Shown: positions 1 through 9,764 of the stretch, in pieces
Layout: each line of letters begins with the position of its first letter
Position numbering within the stretch: the first letter of the stretch is position 1
Source: Mesorhizobium sp. Z1-4
Lineage (GTDB): Bacteria; Pseudomonadota; Alphaproteobacteria; Rhizobiales; Rhizobiaceae
Assembly (NCBI RefSeq): GCF_004000235.1
Contig: NZ_RCIO01000003.1
Span: forward strand, 372,373-436,372
Reading direction: 5' to 3'
DNA: 64,000 bases
Position numbers and translations under genes: made by a program
Notes under the pieces: model-generated
The model's input: the letters and a program-made list of their open reading frames with translations, nothing else
The model's database searches: none
Told to the model about the DNA's origin: nothing

Positions 1-296
1 AGGGTAACGGCGAGCGTGGTGTTCCAGAGATCGAGGCTGGTGTCGGCGACGCGCGCCGCGCGACCCATGCCGGCATTTGCAACAACGATGTCGAAAGGCG
101 TGTCGAACAGTGCCTTCATGGAGGCTTCGTCGGCAACGTCGGCGGTACGGCATTCCATGCCGCGGCCGCCATCGGTTTCCTGCAACGCGTCAAGCCTGCG
201 CCCGGCAATGGTGACATGATCGCCGCCGGCGGCAAAATCGCGTGCCACTGCGCGTCCGATGCCGGAGCCGCCGCCGGTGACGAGGACGCGCCTCAT
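1..296 (-). CDS. Short-chain dehydrogenase/reductase, partial (N-terminus only)
   Basis: The minus strand from the ATG at 296 reads without a stop to the left edge, giving about 98 residues. The start of the protein carries the glycine-rich nucleotide-binding pattern [10 protein letters not shown], and NAG follows at about residue 75, both typical of classical SDR enzymes. The ATG overlaps the stop of the upstream monooxygenase gene as ATGA (293-296), so the two are probably translationally coupled. Position suggests oxidation or reduction of an alicyclic CoA-ester intermediate in the same aromatic-acid pathway; that is inference, since the substrate-binding half lies outside the window. Confidence 0.88.
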   Translation of the reverse strand, partial: MRRVLVTGGGSGIGRAVARDFAAGGDHVTIAGRRLDALQETDGGRGMECRTADVADEASMKALFDTPFDIVVANAGMGRAARVADTSLDLWNTTLAVT

Positions 297-2590
297 GCCC
301 TGAGCTCCATTTCGGCGGCACGGTCTGCGAGGCGCCACAGCTGATTGCGACCGGGCAGGTAGGGATCGGGCCACTTCTCGCTTCGGTCGCCCAGATCGCT
401 GGCGGCATGCAACGTCCAATAGGGGTTGGTCAGGTGCGGCCGCGCCAGGCAGACAAGGTCGGCACGGCCTGCCATCAGAATCGAATTCACATGGTCCGGC
501 TCGTAGATGTTGCCGACCGCCATCGTCGCCATTTGCGCTTCGTTGCGAATACGGTCGGAGAAGGGCGTCTGGAACATGCGCCCGTAGACAGGCTTTGCAA
601 GCGTCGATGTCTGTCCGGCGGAAACATCGCAGATGTCCACGCCGGCTTCCTTCAAAGCGAGTGCAATGTCGACGGCGTCCTGCGGTGTCACGCCATCGGC
701 GCCGACCCAGTCGTTGGCCGAGATGCGCACCGACACAGGCTTGTGCTTCGGCCACGCCTCGCGCACGGCATGATAAACCTCAAGCGGCCAGCGCATGCGG
801 TTCTCCAGGCTGCCGCCATATTCGTCGTCGCGTCGGTTGGTCAGCGGCGTGATGAAGGACGAGAGCAGATAGCCGTGCGCCATGTGCAGCTCGATCATGT
901 CGAAACCGGCGCGCTCGGCCATCTCGGCCGCCTCGACAAACTGGTCGCGCGCCAGGTCCATGTCGGCGCGGGTCATTGTCTTCGGTGTCGCGTTGTCCTT
1001 CGACCAGGCGACACCCGACGGCGAAAGAATGTCCCAATTGCCGCTTTCCAGCGGCGCGTCGGCATCTTCCCAGCCAAGCTGCGTTGAGCCTTTGGCGCCT
1101 GCATGGCCGATCTGCATGCAGATTTTCGCATCGGATTCGGCATGGACGAAATCGACGATCCGCTTCCATGCGGCCTCATGCTCCGGCGCGTAGGTGCCGG
1201 GGCAACCGGGCGTGATGCGGCCTTCAGGCGATACGCAGGTCATCTCTGTGTAAACGAGGCCGGCGCCGCCCTTGGCTCGCTCGCCGTAGTGGACCAGGTG
1301 CCAGTCCGTCGGGCAGCCGGCCACCGCCTTGTACTGCGCCATGGGCGAGACCACGATGCGGTTCTTGAGCTTCATATCCCTGAGGTGGAATGGCGCGAAC
1401 ATGGGATGGCGCACGGGAGCGTTGTCCGGGGCCCCGGCCTGCCGCTGGAACCACAATTCGGCGCTTTCCAGCCATTCGCGGTCGCGCAGGCGCAGGTTCT
1501 CGTGGCTTATGCGCTGCGAGCGAGTGAGAAGCGAGTAGTTGAACTGAACCGGGTCGAGGTCGAGATACCGCTCCACCTCCTCGAACCACTCCAGCGAGTT
1601 GCGCGCGGCCGATTGCAGCCGCAGAACCTCGAGGCGCCGCTCTTCCTGGTAACGTTCGAACGCCTTTTCGAGCGTGGGTTCGCTGTGCAGATAATCCGCC
1701 AGCGCGATCGCGCTGTCGAATGCAAGCCGCGTTCCCGAGCCGATGGAGAAATGCCCCGTCGCGGCGGCGTCGCCCATCAGCACGACGTTGCCGTTGTACC
1801 AGCGGTCGCAAATCACGCGCGGAAAGTTCATCCAGACGGCAGAGCCGCGCAGGTGGTTGGCATTCGACATCAGGCTGTGGCCGCCGAGATGATCGGCAAA
1901 GACCTTCTCGCACACAGCGATGCCTTCTTCCTTGGACATGTGCTCGAAGCCCCAATTGTCCCAGGTCTGCTGCGTGCATTCCACGATCACCGTGGCGGTG
2001 TTTTCGTCGAACTGGTAGGCGTGGATCCACATCCAGCCATGTTCGGTCTCTTCGAAGATGAAGGTGAAGGCATCGTCGAACTTCTGATGCGTGCCAAGCC
2101 AGATGAACTTGCACAGCCGCATGTCTATATCGGGCTTGAAGACGCCCTCATATTCCTTGCGTACGAGGGAGTTGATGCCGTCGCAGGCAACCACCAGATC
2201 GTAATCCTTGCGGTACTCGTCAGCGGATTTGAATACGGATTCGAACTGCAGGTCGACGCCCAGTTCGCGGGCGCGGGCCTGCAGGATGAGCAGCAGCTTC
2301 ATGCGGCCGACACCGGCAAAACCGTGACCGCCCGATACGGTGCGCTTGCCGCGATGGATGACCGCGATGTCGTCCCAATAAGCAAAGGCCGATTCGATCT
2401 CGGCTGCGCTCTGCGGATCGTTGGTCCGCAGTCTGCTCATCGCGTCATCGGAAAGCACGACGCCCCAGCCGAATGTGTCGTCGGCCCGGTTACGCTCGAT
2501 GACCGTTACCTCGTGAGAGGGGTCGCGCAGCTTCATTGAAATGGCGAAATACAACCCAGCCGGTCCGCCACCCATGCACAGGATCCGCAT
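293..2590 (-). CDS. Fused FAD monooxygenase / old-yellow-enzyme reductase (salicylyl-CoA 5-hydroxylase or anthraniloyl-CoA monooxygenase type)
   Basis: A 765-residue protein with two flavin modules. Residues 1 to about 370 are a class A flavoprotein hydroxylase, with the FAD motif GGGPAG at residues 7-12 and the second FAD motif [18 protein letters not shown]. Residues about 390 to 765 are an old-yellow-enzyme barrel that starts around [19 protein letters not shown] and contains [18 protein letters not shown]. This fusion is known from 2-aminobenzoyl-CoA monooxygenase/reductase and from proteins annotated as bifunctional salicylyl-CoA 5-hydroxylase/oxidoreductase, which hydroxylate and dearomatise aryl-CoA thioesters. 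The strong ribosome site AAGGAGGAG supports the ATG at 2590. It is the first gene of an operon that runs off the left edge. Which aryl-CoA is the substrate cannot be read from sequence alone. Confidence 0.88.
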   Translation of the reverse strand: MRILCMGGGPAGLYFAISMKLRDPSHEVTVIERNRADDTFGWGVVLSDDAMSRLRTNDPQSAAEIESAFAYWDDIAVIHRGKRTVSGGHGFAGVGRMKLLLILQARARELGVDLQFESVFKSADEYRKDYDLVVACDGINSLVRKEYEGVFKPDIDMRLCKFIWLGTHQKFDDAFTFIFEETEHGWMWIHAYQFDENTATVIVECTQQTWDNWGFEHMSKEEGIAVCEKVFADHLGGHSLMSNANHLRGSAVWMNFPRVICDRWYNGNVVLMGDAAATGHFSIGSGTRLAFDSAIALADYLHSEPTLEKAFERYQEERRLEVLRLQSAARNSLEWFEEVERYLDLDPVQFNYSLLTRSQRISHENLRLRDREWLESAELWFQRQAGAPDNAPVRHPMFAPFHLRDMKLKNRIVVSPMAQYKAVAGCPTDWHLVHYGERAKGGAGLVYTEMTCVSPEGRITPGCPGTYAPEHEAAWKRIVDFVHAESDAKICMQIGHAGAKGSTQLGWEDADAPLESGNWDILSPSGVAWSKDNATPKTMTRADMDLARDQFVEAAEMAERAGFDMIELHMAHGYLLSSFITPLTNRRDDEYGGSLENRMRWPLEVYHAVREAWPKHKPVSVRISANDWVGADGVTPQDAVDIALALKEAGVDICDVSAGQTSTLAKPVYGRMFQTPFSDRIRNEAQMATMAVGNIYEPDHVNSILMAGRADLVCLARPHLTNPYWTLHAASDLGDRSEKWPDPYLPGRNQLWRLADRAAEMELRA

Positions 2591-2638
2591 CGCGCTCCTC
2601 CTTGTTCGATCATCGAAAGGCTAGCAGGGAGCGCAGAT

Positions 2639-2654
2639 ATTTCAAGCTTAAAAT
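2639..2654. promoter_or_regulatory. Candidate operator palindrome upstream of the aryl-CoA monooxygenase operon
   Basis: The 16-mer ATTTCAAGCTTAAAAT is a palindrome centred on AAGCTT with a single mismatched pair. It stands out in an AT-rich patch 49 bases before the monooxygenase ATG, in the only intergenic space between that gene and moeA. Its length and symmetry suit a dimeric repressor such as a MarR- or TetR-type regulator. No regulator gene is visible beside it, so the binding protein is unknown. Confidence 0.4.
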
Positions 2655-2710
2655 TTATTGGCCCAAGCGTGATCCGGATCGTTCGATTCGCCATGCCGGC
2701 AAAGGAGCTG

Positions 2711-3916
2711 TCAGCGGAGCATCAATACCTGGCAAGGGTCGCCCTGGTGCGCTTCAGGCGCATGGGCCTCGCGGACGATCAGGCAGTTTGCGTCGGCGAG
2801 CGTGCGCAGCATTGAGGAATCCTGCGTTGCGTACGCTTGCGCGACGGGTTGGCCGCTTCCTTCGACAAGTTTCGCACGCACGTAGTCGCGCCGGTGATCA
2901 TTGGCCTTCATCGCCTGTCCAAGCACCGCTGTCCGAAGAGGAGGCATAAATTCGCGTCCGGCAAGCCTTGCCACAAGCGGCCGCAGAAAGAGGTGGGCGC
3001 AGACGAGGCTCGACACCGGGTTGCCCGGGAGGCCAAGGACGTGGGTGTCGTCAAGCCTGCCGACCATCAGCGGTTTGCCCGGACGCATCGCGATCTTCCA
3101 GAAGTCGAGCGACATGCCGAGCCCGGTCAATACGCCGTGAACGAGATCGTGGTCGCCGACGGAAGCGCCGCCGAGGGTGACGATGACGTGTGCGCCCGCT
3201 GCTTTCGCGCCGGTCACAGCGTTTTCGATTGCCTCGCGACTGTCCGGCACGATACCGAGATCGAGCGGCTCGCCACCGTCGGCGCGGACGAGGGCACCCA
3301 CGCCAAATCCATTCGACGCGATGATCTGGTCAGGGCCGGTTTCGGCACCGGGCGGCAGCAGCTCGTCGCCAGTCGCAAGGATCGCAACGCGGGGCCGCGC
3401 GATGACCGGCAGGTTCGGATGGTTCGCGGCGGCCGCAAGCGACAGCGCCGCGGGGTCGAGCAGGCGGCCGGCCGGCAAAAGCGCATCGCCCTGGCGGAAA
3501 TCGAGGCCAGCCTTGCGGATGTGTCGGCCGGCGGCAACGCTTTCCAGTGCCTCAACTCCACCGCCGGTCAATACCCGGGCATCTTCCTGCAGGAGGATGG
3601 CGTCGGCGCCATTGGGTACCGGCGCGCCGGTGAAGATGCGTACGGCCTGACCGGATTCCAAAGTTCCATGGAACCGGCTGCCCGCCGCCGCCTCACCGAT
3701 CACGGCAAGCGTTGCCGGCAGCTTTGCGATATCGCTTGCACGCACGGCATAGCCGTCCATGGCCGATGCGTCGAATGGCGGCTGCGTGCGTTTGGCAGAA
3801 ACGGGTTCGGCCAGCACACGCCCGGAGGCTTCGTGAAGCGGGACGGTTTCGCCAGGCAGCGTCGCCGCGCCCCCGAGCAGGCGTTGCAGCGCTTCATCGA
3901 CGGGCAGCAGCGCCAT
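2711..3916 (-). CDS. moeA: Molybdopterin molybdenumtransferase MoeA
   Basis: A protein of 401 residues, normal for MoeA, which inserts molybdate into adenylylated molybdopterin in the cytoplasm. Visible family motifs are MDGYAV at residues 53-58, GGASVGDHD in the central MogA-like domain, RPGKP, and LPGNPVSS. Domain IV follows at the C-terminus. The gene lies 8 bases after moaC on the same strand and is the last member of the ppiD-trpD-trpC-moaC-moeA run. The next gene on this strand begins 120 bases later and belongs to an unrelated catabolic operon. Confidence 0.97.
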   Translation of the reverse strand: MALLPVDEALQRLLGGAATLPGETVPLHEASGRVLAEPVSAKRTQPPFDASAMDGYAVRASDIAKLPATLAVIGEAAAGSRFHGTLESGQAVRIFTGAPVPNGADAILLQEDARVLTGGGVEALESVAAGRHIRKAGLDFRQGDALLPAGRLLDPAALSLAAAANHPNLPVIARPRVAILATGDELLPPGAETGPDQIIASNGFGVGALVRADGGEPLDLGIVPDSREAIENAVTGAKAAGAHVIVTLGGASVGDHDLVHGVLTGLGMSLDFWKIAMRPGKPLMVGRLDDTHVLGLPGNPVSSLVCAHLFLRPLVARLAGREFMPPLRTAVLGQAMKANDHRRDYVRAKLVEGSGQPVAQAYATQDSSMLRTLADANCLIVREAHAPEAHQGDPCQVLMLR

Positions 3917-3924
3917 GGCCGAAC

Positions 3925-4416
3925 CTAATCAGCCCCGCGTCTGAAATCGCCGGAGCGGCCGCCGCTTTTTTCGACAAGACGGATGTCGCCGATGTTCATG
4001 GTCCGGTCGATCGCCTTGGCCATATCATAGATAGTCAGGCATGCGACGCTGACGGCCGTCAGCGCTTCCATCTCGACGCCGGTCTTGCCCGAAACACGCA
4101 CCTCGGCGGTGACGCGCAGACCGGGCAGGGCGCTGTCGGGTTCGATGTCCAGCGTCACTTTGTCGATCAGGAGCGGGTGGCAGAGCGGGATCAGTTCACT
4201 TGTCTTTTTTGCGGCCATTATCCCGGCGATGCGTGCGGTGCCGAGTACGTCACCCTTTTTGGCGTCGCCCGCGAGTATCGTTTCCAGCGACTGTGCCGTC
4301 ATCGTCACCCTGCCTTCGGCGCGGGCCAGGCGTACCGTCACCTCCTTGCCGCCGACATCGACCATGTGCGCCGAGCCCGAGCTGCCGATATGGGTGAGGG
4401 TGGTGCGATCACCCAT
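3925..4416 (-). CDS. moaC: Cyclic pyranopterin monophosphate synthase MoaC
   Basis: A protein of 163 residues from the ATG at 4416. MoaC converts the cyclic GTP-derived intermediate made by MoaA into cyclic pyranopterin monophosphate, the first step of molybdenum cofactor synthesis. The signature stretches [10 protein letters not shown] and [20 protein letters not shown] are complete, including the catalytic lysine region around MAKAID. A longer in-frame start at 4473 would run into trpC, so the [10 protein letters not shown] start is preferred; it falls 4 bases after the trpC stop. Confidence 0.96.
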   Translation of the reverse strand: MGDRTTLTHIGSSGSAHMVDVGGKEVTVRLARAEGRVTMTAQSLETILAGDAKKGDVLGTARIAGIMAAKKTSELIPLCHPLLIDKVTLDIEPDSALPGLRVTAEVRVSGKTGVEMEALTAVSVACLTIYDMAKAIDRTMNIGDIRLVEKSGGRSGDFRRGAD

Positions 4417-4420
4417 TTGC

Positions 4421-5245
4421 CTACTCCGCAGCCGGGTTGTGCGCCGCGCTGCGTTCGCCGGCCAGAAGGGCACGAGTCGCGGTTGTCACATCGTCCTGGC
4501 GCATCAGGCTTTCGCCGACGAGGAAGGTCCTAATGCCGCAATTTGCCAGACGCAGGCAGTCGGCATGTGTGAAGATGCCGCTTTCGCCCACCAGAAGCCG
4601 GTCGTCAGGCACCAGCGCTGCGAGCCGCTCGGATGTCTCAAGCGTCGTCTCGAAGGTTCGCAGATTGCGGTTGTTGATACCGACCAGACGCGATTTGAGG
4701 CGTAAAGCACGCTCGAGTTCCGCCGCGTCATGAACTTCAATGAGCACATCCATGCCGAGCGCGAATGCCTCATCCTCCAGACGGCGGGCGTCATCGTCGG
4801 AGAGGCTCGCCATGATCAGAAGGATCGCATCGGCACCCCAAGCGCGGGCCTCATGCACCTGATAGGTTTCAAACATGAAATCCTTGCGCAGCGCGGGCAG
4901 GGTGGTCGCGGCTCGCGCAGCGGTCAGAAATTCGGGCGCCCCCTGAAAAGAGGGCTTGTCGGTCAGCACTGAAAGGCAAGTAGCGCCGCCAGTTTCATAG
5001 GCACGGGCGAGCGCCGGTGGATCGAAGTCGACGCGAATAAGTCCTTTTGACGGGCTCGCTTTCTTCACCTCCGCAATCAGCCCGAACCCGCCGTCCCTTT
5101 GCGCGCGGTCGAGCGCGGCAAGAAATCCGCGCGGCTTTCCGGCATCGGCGGCACGGGCCCTCAACTCCGCGAGCGGCATGACTGATTTGGCCGCGGCGAT
5201 CTCTTCGCGCTTATAGTCTTCGATGCGCTTCAGGATATCGGGCAT
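4421..5245 (-). CDS. trpC: Indole-3-glycerol phosphate synthase
   Basis: A 274-residue single-domain TrpC that closes the indole ring during tryptophan synthesis. TIM-barrel motifs are present in order: [13 protein letters not shown] (about 55-67, catalytic lysine), LRKDFMF (second lysine, about 120), GINNRNL (about 190) and LLVGESGI (about 219). The start overlaps the trpD stop by one base (TGATG), so the two are tightly coupled. There is no fused TrpF domain. Confidence 0.97.
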   Translation of the reverse strand: MPDILKRIEDYKREEIAAAKSVMPLAELRARAADAGKPRGFLAALDRAQRDGGFGLIAEVKKASPSKGLIRVDFDPPALARAYETGGATCLSVLTDKPSFQGAPEFLTAARAATTLPALRKDFMFETYQVHEARAWGADAILLIMASLSDDDARRLEDEAFALGMDVLIEVHDAAELERALRLKSRLVGINNRNLRTFETTLETSERLAALVPDDRLLVGESGIFTHADCLRLANCGIRTFLVGESLMRQDDVTTATRALLAGERSAAHNPAAE

Positions 5246-6267
5246 CAGCCTGAACCAACTTCGTTGGAGATCGCGACGACCTTTTCGAGCGCAGCAAGGG
5301 CAGCGCCGCTGTCGATAGACTGTTCGGCCTGCGCAACACCTGCCTTGAGATCGGGCGCCTTGCCTGCGACCACCAGGGCGCCGGCAGCGTTCAGCACCGC
5401 AATGTCGCGATAGGCGTTCTTCTCCCCCTTCAAAACGGCCTTGAGCGCGGCTGCGTTGTGTCTGGCGTCTCCACCTTTGAGCGTGTCGGGCGATGTGCGG
5501 GACAAACCGACTTCTTCGGGCGTGATTTCGAAGGTCCGGACTCTACCGTTCGACAATTCGGCGATGTTCGTAACGCCGGTTGTCGTCATTTCGTCGAGGC
5601 CGTCTCCATGAACGACCCAGACTGCTTCCGATCCGAGGTCCTTGAGCACATGTGCGAGCGGTTCCACCCATTGCGGCGCGAACACGCCGACAAGCTGACG
5701 TTTCACGCCGGCCGGGTTCGACAGAGGGCCAAGAAGATTGAAGATCGTCCGGGTGCCGAGTTCGACACGTGAGGGGCCGACATGGCGCATTGCCGCGTGA
5801 TGTGCAGGTGCGAACATGAAGCCCAGACCCGCGCCGCGAACGCATTTGCCAATCGCATCGGGGCCGATCTCGATGTTCACGCCGAGCGCAGCAAGAGCGT
5901 CTGCCGTGCCGGATTTGGAAGAGAGTGCGCGGTTGCCGTGTTTGGCCACGGTCGCGCCTGCTCCGGCCGCAATGAACGCCGCACAGGTGGACACATTGTA
6001 GGAACCCGACGCGTCTCCCCCGGTACCGACAATGTCGATGGCATCGTCCGGTGCGTCCACCGGCAGCATCCTTGCCCGCATCGCGCTGACCGCCCCAGCA
6101 ATTTCGGGAACAGTTTCGCCGCGTACGCGCAGTGCCATCAGAAAGCCGCCGATCTGGCTGGGTGTGGCTTCGCCCGACATCATGATGTCGAACGCACCGC
6201 GAGCCTCGTCCTGCGTCAGCGGCTCACCGCTTGCGGCCTTGGCGATAAAGCTCTTGAGGTCTGCCAT
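5245..6267 (-). CDS. trpD: Anthranilate phosphoribosyltransferase
   Basis: A protein of 340 residues that joins anthranilate to phosphoribosyl pyrophosphate. The family motifs GTGGD (81-85), NVST (91-94) and [12 protein letters not shown] (109-120) bind phosphoribosyl pyrophosphate and magnesium. It begins 10 bases after ppiD ends. No trpG lies beside it, which agrees with rhizobia that carry a fused trpE(G) elsewhere; that gene is not in this window. Confidence 0.97.
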   Translation of the reverse strand: MADLKSFIAKAASGEPLTQDEARGAFDIMMSGEATPSQIGGFLMALRVRGETVPEIAGAVSAMRARMLPVDAPDDAIDIVGTGGDASGSYNVSTCAAFIAAGAGATVAKHGNRALSSKSGTADALAALGVNIEIGPDAIGKCVRGAGLGFMFAPAHHAAMRHVGPSRVELGTRTIFNLLGPLSNPAGVKRQLVGVFAPQWVEPLAHVLKDLGSEAVWVVHGDGLDEMTTTGVTNIAELSNGRVRTFEITPEEVGLSRTSPDTLKGGDARHNAAALKAVLKGEKNAYRDIAVLNAAGALVVAGKAPDLKAGVAQAEQSIDSGAALAALEKVVAISNEVGSG

Positions 6268-6277
6268 TCCGTCGCGC

Positions 6278-8161
6278 CTAGAAACTCAATGCCTGGTTGA
6301 TGGCGCCCTGGTTGATCCGCACCTCGTATTTCGACTGCAGTTCGGCAACCAGTAGGTCGAGCAGGTCGTCGGAAAGACCCTGGGTCAGAGATTCGCGCGT
6401 CTGTTCGGCAACGGTGTCCGGCCCGGCGCTTGCCGGCTCGAAGACTTCCGTCACCTTGAACAGAATCTGTGAGCCCTCAGTGCCGCCTCTGACCAGCCCG
6501 GTCTCGCCGCGCGCGACGCCGAAAACAGCCGCTACGCCGCTGCGGTCGAGGTCGAGGTCTTCGCTGTCGCGCTTGAGGCCGCGCCGGGTCTTGAGTTCGA
6601 GCCCGAGTTCTTCCGCGATCTCGGCGAAGGGTCGTCCGTCGGCCAGCTCCTTGCGAAGCGCTTCCGCCTTCTGTGCCAGCCGGGTCGCCGCCTCATCGTC
6701 GCGCCAGTCGGCAACGACCTGGTCGCGGACTTCGTCCAGCGTGCGATCGCGCGCCGGGATGATGTCCGTAACCTCGTAGAAGAGGAAGCCGGTCGCGCCG
6801 ATGTTGATCGTCGGGTTTTCGATGCCTACGTCGCTGTCGAACGCTTCCGCGAGCAGTTCGCGTTGCTGGGGCAGATTGACTTCGCCGCCGTCGGGCGTGC
6901 GACCGCGGCTGTCGACCGCCTCCACCGTTTCCACGGTAAGCCGCAACCGGCTGGCAACTTCCTGCATCGTTTCGCCGCCGGCGCGGGCGTCTTCGTAGGA
7001 ATCGTGCACATCCAGAAGCACATTGGCCGCTTCCTCGAGAGCGATCTCGGTGCGGATTTTTCCGGCGACCTCGGCAAGCGGCTGGACGTTCGCCGGCTTG
7101 ATTTCGGTGACCCGGACGAGCACGGATCCGAAATTGCCTTTGACAACGTCGCTCACGCCTCCGGACGGCAAACCGAATGCAATTTCGGCGATTGCCGGGT
7201 CGGCAACCCTGTTCTTTGCAAAGGTGCCGAGAAGTACATCGGCCATGGTGCGGCCCTGTTCGGCGACGATGTCCTCGAAGCTGGTGCCGGCCCGGATTTT
7301 CTCCAGCGCGGCCTTGGCGTCGTCTTCACTGGCGAACACCAGCTGCTCGATGCGGCGCGTTTCAGCCGTTGTGTAGCGGTCGATGTCGTCGTTGTAGCGG
7401 GCTTCCACCGCGTCTGGCAGGACGGCGTCCTCGTCGGCAATGTCTTCCGGCTCGAGCTTGATGTAGGCGATGCCCCGATACTCCGGCGCGGCATAACGCT
7501 GCTTGTTGTCATCGAAATATGTCGTCACCTGCGCATCGGTCGGGTCTGCAATGGGCTCAACGATGGATCGGGGCATGACCATCAGTTCAACGGTGCGGTC
7601 CTCGCCCTGATAAAGCGCAACGGCGCGCAGATATGCGTCCGGCGTTCGCAGGCCTTCGGCTACTGCGTCCACGATCTGCTGGCGGATGGCTACACGCTCG
7701 CGATTGCGCAGATAGTCTTCCGGGCGCATGCCGACCTGGCGCAGCACAAATTCGAACTGCTGACGGTCAAATCGACCATCGGGGCCATGGAATGCGGGAT
7801 CTTCCGCGGTGAGTTGCGCGAGCCTGTCTTCGGACAGGCCAAGGCGCATCTCGGAGGCTTGCTCGTCGAGGAGCGCTCCTGCAACGAGCTGCGAGAGCAC
7901 CTGCTGGTCGATACCGAGCGCGGCCGCCTGCTCGCGGGTCAAACGCGTGCCGAACTGGCGCGACATGACGTTGAGCTGGCGATCATAGGCCAGACGGTAT
8001 TCGACAATCGAAACGCTGGTTTCGCCAGCAGTGAGAACACTGTTGCCGGGGCCGCCGAAAATCGAGCCGGAGATTCCCCACACCGCAAAGCTGAGGACGA
8101 GGAGGCCGAGGAGCAACTTTGCGACCCAGGTGGTGGCGGCTTGTCGAAGACTGTCGAGCAT
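6278..8161 (-). CDS. ppiD: Membrane-anchored peptidyl-prolyl cis-trans isomerase, PpiD/SurA type
   Basis: A protein of 627 residues from the ATG at 8161. It opens with [19 protein letters not shown], followed by one membrane helix (about residues 12-33) ending near AVWGISG; this is the anchor typical of PpiD, with the bulk of the protein in the periplasm. A SurA-like N-terminal region and a central PpiC-type parvulin region (about 240-370) follow, with long charged helical segments toward the C-terminus. A longer frame up to 8542 overlaps the divergent tpiA gene and is rejected. It assists folding of exported proteins and heads the trp-moa run. Confidence 0.92.
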   Translation of the reverse strand: MLDSLRQAATTWVAKLLLGLLVLSFAVWGISGSIFGGPGNSVLTAGETSVSIVEYRLAYDRQLNVMSRQFGTRLTREQAAALGIDQQVLSQLVAGALLDEQASEMRLGLSEDRLAQLTAEDPAFHGPDGRFDRQQFEFVLRQVGMRPEDYLRNRERVAIRQQIVDAVAEGLRTPDAYLRAVALYQGEDRTVELMVMPRSIVEPIADPTDAQVTTYFDDNKQRYAAPEYRGIAYIKLEPEDIADEDAVLPDAVEARYNDDIDRYTTAETRRIEQLVFASEDDAKAALEKIRAGTSFEDIVAEQGRTMADVLLGTFAKNRVADPAIAEIAFGLPSGGVSDVVKGNFGSVLVRVTEIKPANVQPLAEVAGKIRTEIALEEAANVLLDVHDSYEDARAGGETMQEVASRLRLTVETVEAVDSRGRTPDGGEVNLPQQRELLAEAFDSDVGIENPTINIGATGFLFYEVTDIIPARDRTLDEVRDQVVADWRDDEAATRLAQKAEALRKELADGRPFAEIAEELGLELKTRRGLKRDSEDLDLDRSGVAAVFGVARGETGLVRGGTEGSQILFKVTEVFEPASAGPDTVAEQTRESLTQGLSDDLLDLLVAELQSKYEVRINQGAINQALSF

Positions 8162-8308
8162 GAATGGTCCGGTTTTTCCGTCGAAAACGATGCAAATGAC
8201 GGCAATAGCGTCCTTGCCGGTCAGTGTCGATTGCTTTGTGTCACGTTTTTGGTAGTCAGGCGCGGCGCCTGAGTGCGTTCTCGCCGCTAACATGCATGGA
8301 GTTTGTCG

Positions 8309-9073
8309 ATGACGCCCGGAATTCGCCCGCTGGTTGCAGGCAACTGGAAAATGAACGGCCTTTCGGCATCGCTGCCGGAGCTGACGCTGATCGGCAATGG
8401 TTTCATGCGGGGTCTGGATACGGAAGCCGACGCGCTGATCTGCGTGCCGGCGACGCTGCTGGCGCGCGCTGCGCAAGTGCTGTCGGCCACACCGGTCGCT
8501 GCCGGCGGCGAAGACTGCCACGTCAATGAAAGCGGGGCGCACACGGGCGACGTTTCGGCGGAGATGCTAAAAGATGCCGGTGCAAGCCATGTGATCGTCG
8601 GCCACTCCGAGCGCCGCGCCGACCATGGCGAAACCGACGCTGTTGTGGCGCAGAAGGCGGAAGCCGGATGGCGCGCGGGGCTTGTTTCGATCATTTGTGT
8701 CGGCGAAACGCGCGAGCAACGCGATGCCGGCCGCACGCTGGAGGTGCTATCGGGCCAGATCGAAGGCTCGGTACCCGCATCGGCGACACCGGATAATACC
8801 GTTGTCGCCTATGAACCCGTGTGGGCGATCGGCACCGGGCTTACCCCGACCGTGGACGATGTTGCGGCGGCACATGCGCATATTCGTGCGCAGCTTGCCG
8901 GAAAGCTGGGAGCGGGGGCAGACAAGATGCGCCTGCTCTACGGTGGCTCGGTCAAGCCTGGAAACGCACGCGAGCTGCTGGCTGTGGCAAATGTCGACGG
9001 GGCCCTGATCGGCGGCGCCAGCCTTAAGGCCGCCGATTTTCTGGCGATTGCCGAGGCTTATCAGCAGATTTGA
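8309..9073 (+). CDS. tpiA: Triosephosphate isomerase
   Basis: A 254-residue glycolytic enzyme. Substrate and catalytic residues are all present: Asn12 and Lys14 in GNWKMNG, His99 in VGHSERR, Glu169 in [11 protein letters not shown] and the phosphate loop [11 protein letters not shown]. An in-frame TTG at 8303 is only one base from the GGAG at 8298-8301, whereas the ATG at 8309 has a 7-base spacer, so the ATG is chosen. It is divergent from ppiD and probably cotranscribed with secG. Confidence 0.97.
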   Translation: MTPGIRPLVAGNWKMNGLSASLPELTLIGNGFMRGLDTEADALICVPATLLARAAQVLSATPVAAGGEDCHVNESGAHTGDVSAEMLKDAGASHVIVGHSERRADHGETDAVVAQKAEAGWRAGLVSIICVGETREQRDAGRTLEVLSGQIEGSVPASATPDNTVVAYEPVWAIGTGLTPTVDDVAAAHAHIRAQLAGKLGAGADKMRLLYGGSVKPGNARELLAVANVDGALIGGASLKAADFLAIAEAYQQI

Positions 9074-9224
9074 GCCCCCGGCGGTGCCGGTCATTGCATT
9101 GACGGTGCGGACGAACCATATCGACTTGGACCTTCGGGGCTTGGAAAAGCCACGAAATGCGTATATTCCGCCGCGCGAACCATAAGCGGCGTACAATTGG
9201 CCGCGAAAGCTTCCGGAACCTCAA

Positions 9225-9584
9225 ATGCAAACCATCGTTATCGTCATCCACCTGCTTGTCGTCGTTGCGCTCGTCGGCGTCGTGCTGCTTCAGCGCTCCG
9301 AGGGCGGGGGTCTCGGTATCGGCGGGGGTTCCGGGTTCATGACCGCCCGCGGTGCTGCAAATGCGCTGACGCGCACGACCGCGTTTCTGGCCGTGGCCTT
9401 TTTCGCCACCTCGCTGGCGCTGTCGATCATTGCCCGCTATGGCGCACAGCCCGTCGACATTCTCGAGCGTCTGCCCTCGACAGGCGGCACGGAGCAGAGC
9501 GGCGGCATTCTGGATCAGCTCGGCGGCAATGAGGCGCCGGCAGAATCTGCCCCTGCCGAAGAACCGGCGATTCCCAACCAGTAA
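9225..9584 (+). CDS. secG: Preprotein translocase subunit SecG
   Basis: A 119-residue membrane protein with two hydrophobic helices (about 3-22 and 50-72) joined by a glycine-rich cytoplasmic loop containing LLQRSEGGGLG, the classic SecG pattern. The C-terminal tail is rich in Glu, Ala and Pro, as in other alphaproteobacterial SecG. It supports SecYE during export. It follows tpiA, a usual pairing in rhizobia, but the expected next gene pyrG is replaced here by an L,D-transpeptidase. Confidence 0.94.
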   Translation: MQTIVIVIHLLVVVALVGVVLLQRSEGGGLGIGGGSGFMTARGAANALTRTTAFLAVAFFATSLALSIIARYGAQPVDILERLPSTGGTEQSGGILDQLGGNEAPAESAPAEEPAIPNQ

Positions 9585-9596
9585 GGGACGCCGGCA

Positions 9597-9618
9597 GCCG
9601 TTGCCAAACGGCAACGGC
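9597..9618 (+). terminator. Hairpin after secG, probable transcription terminator
   Basis: Two perfect 9-base arms, GCCGTTGCC at 9597-9605 and GGCAACGGC at 9610-9618, enclose an AAAC loop. It starts 12 bases after the secG stop. A T-rich stretch (AATTTCTT) comes only about 20 bases later, so this may be a Rho-assisted or weak terminator rather than a classical intrinsic one. Confidence 0.6.
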
Positions 9619-9656
9619 GCGCGAGATCACGTAAAATTTCTTGCCGAGACCTGAAG

Positions 9657-9678
9657 CCTGCCTTGAGCACAAGGCAGG
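9657..9678 (+). repeat. Second perfect hairpin between secG and the L,D-transpeptidase gene
   Basis: CCTGCCTTG at 9657-9665 pairs perfectly with CAAGGCAGG at 9670-9678 around an AGCA loop, and one more G-T pair is possible. It lies 39 bases after the first hairpin and 86 bases before the next start codon. It could be a second terminator or a structure in the leader of the downstream gene. Confidence 0.5.
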
Positions 9679-9764
9679 TGCGGCGCTATGAATGGCAAAG
9701 AAAGTCGGGCCGCTGCGCCCGGGCTGTCAAACAAGCAAGCGAACACCGGTTTTGGGGCGAGGCC

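Noticed and set aside
1103-2539. Long plus-strand open frame (478 codons) opposite the aryl-CoA monooxygenase
   Set aside because: It mirrors a clear coding gene in high-GC DNA and has no recognisable domain or ribosome site.
6863-8272. Long plus-strand open frame (469 codons) opposite ppiD
   Set aside because: Antisense shadow of the PpiD gene; composition typical of an unused frame.
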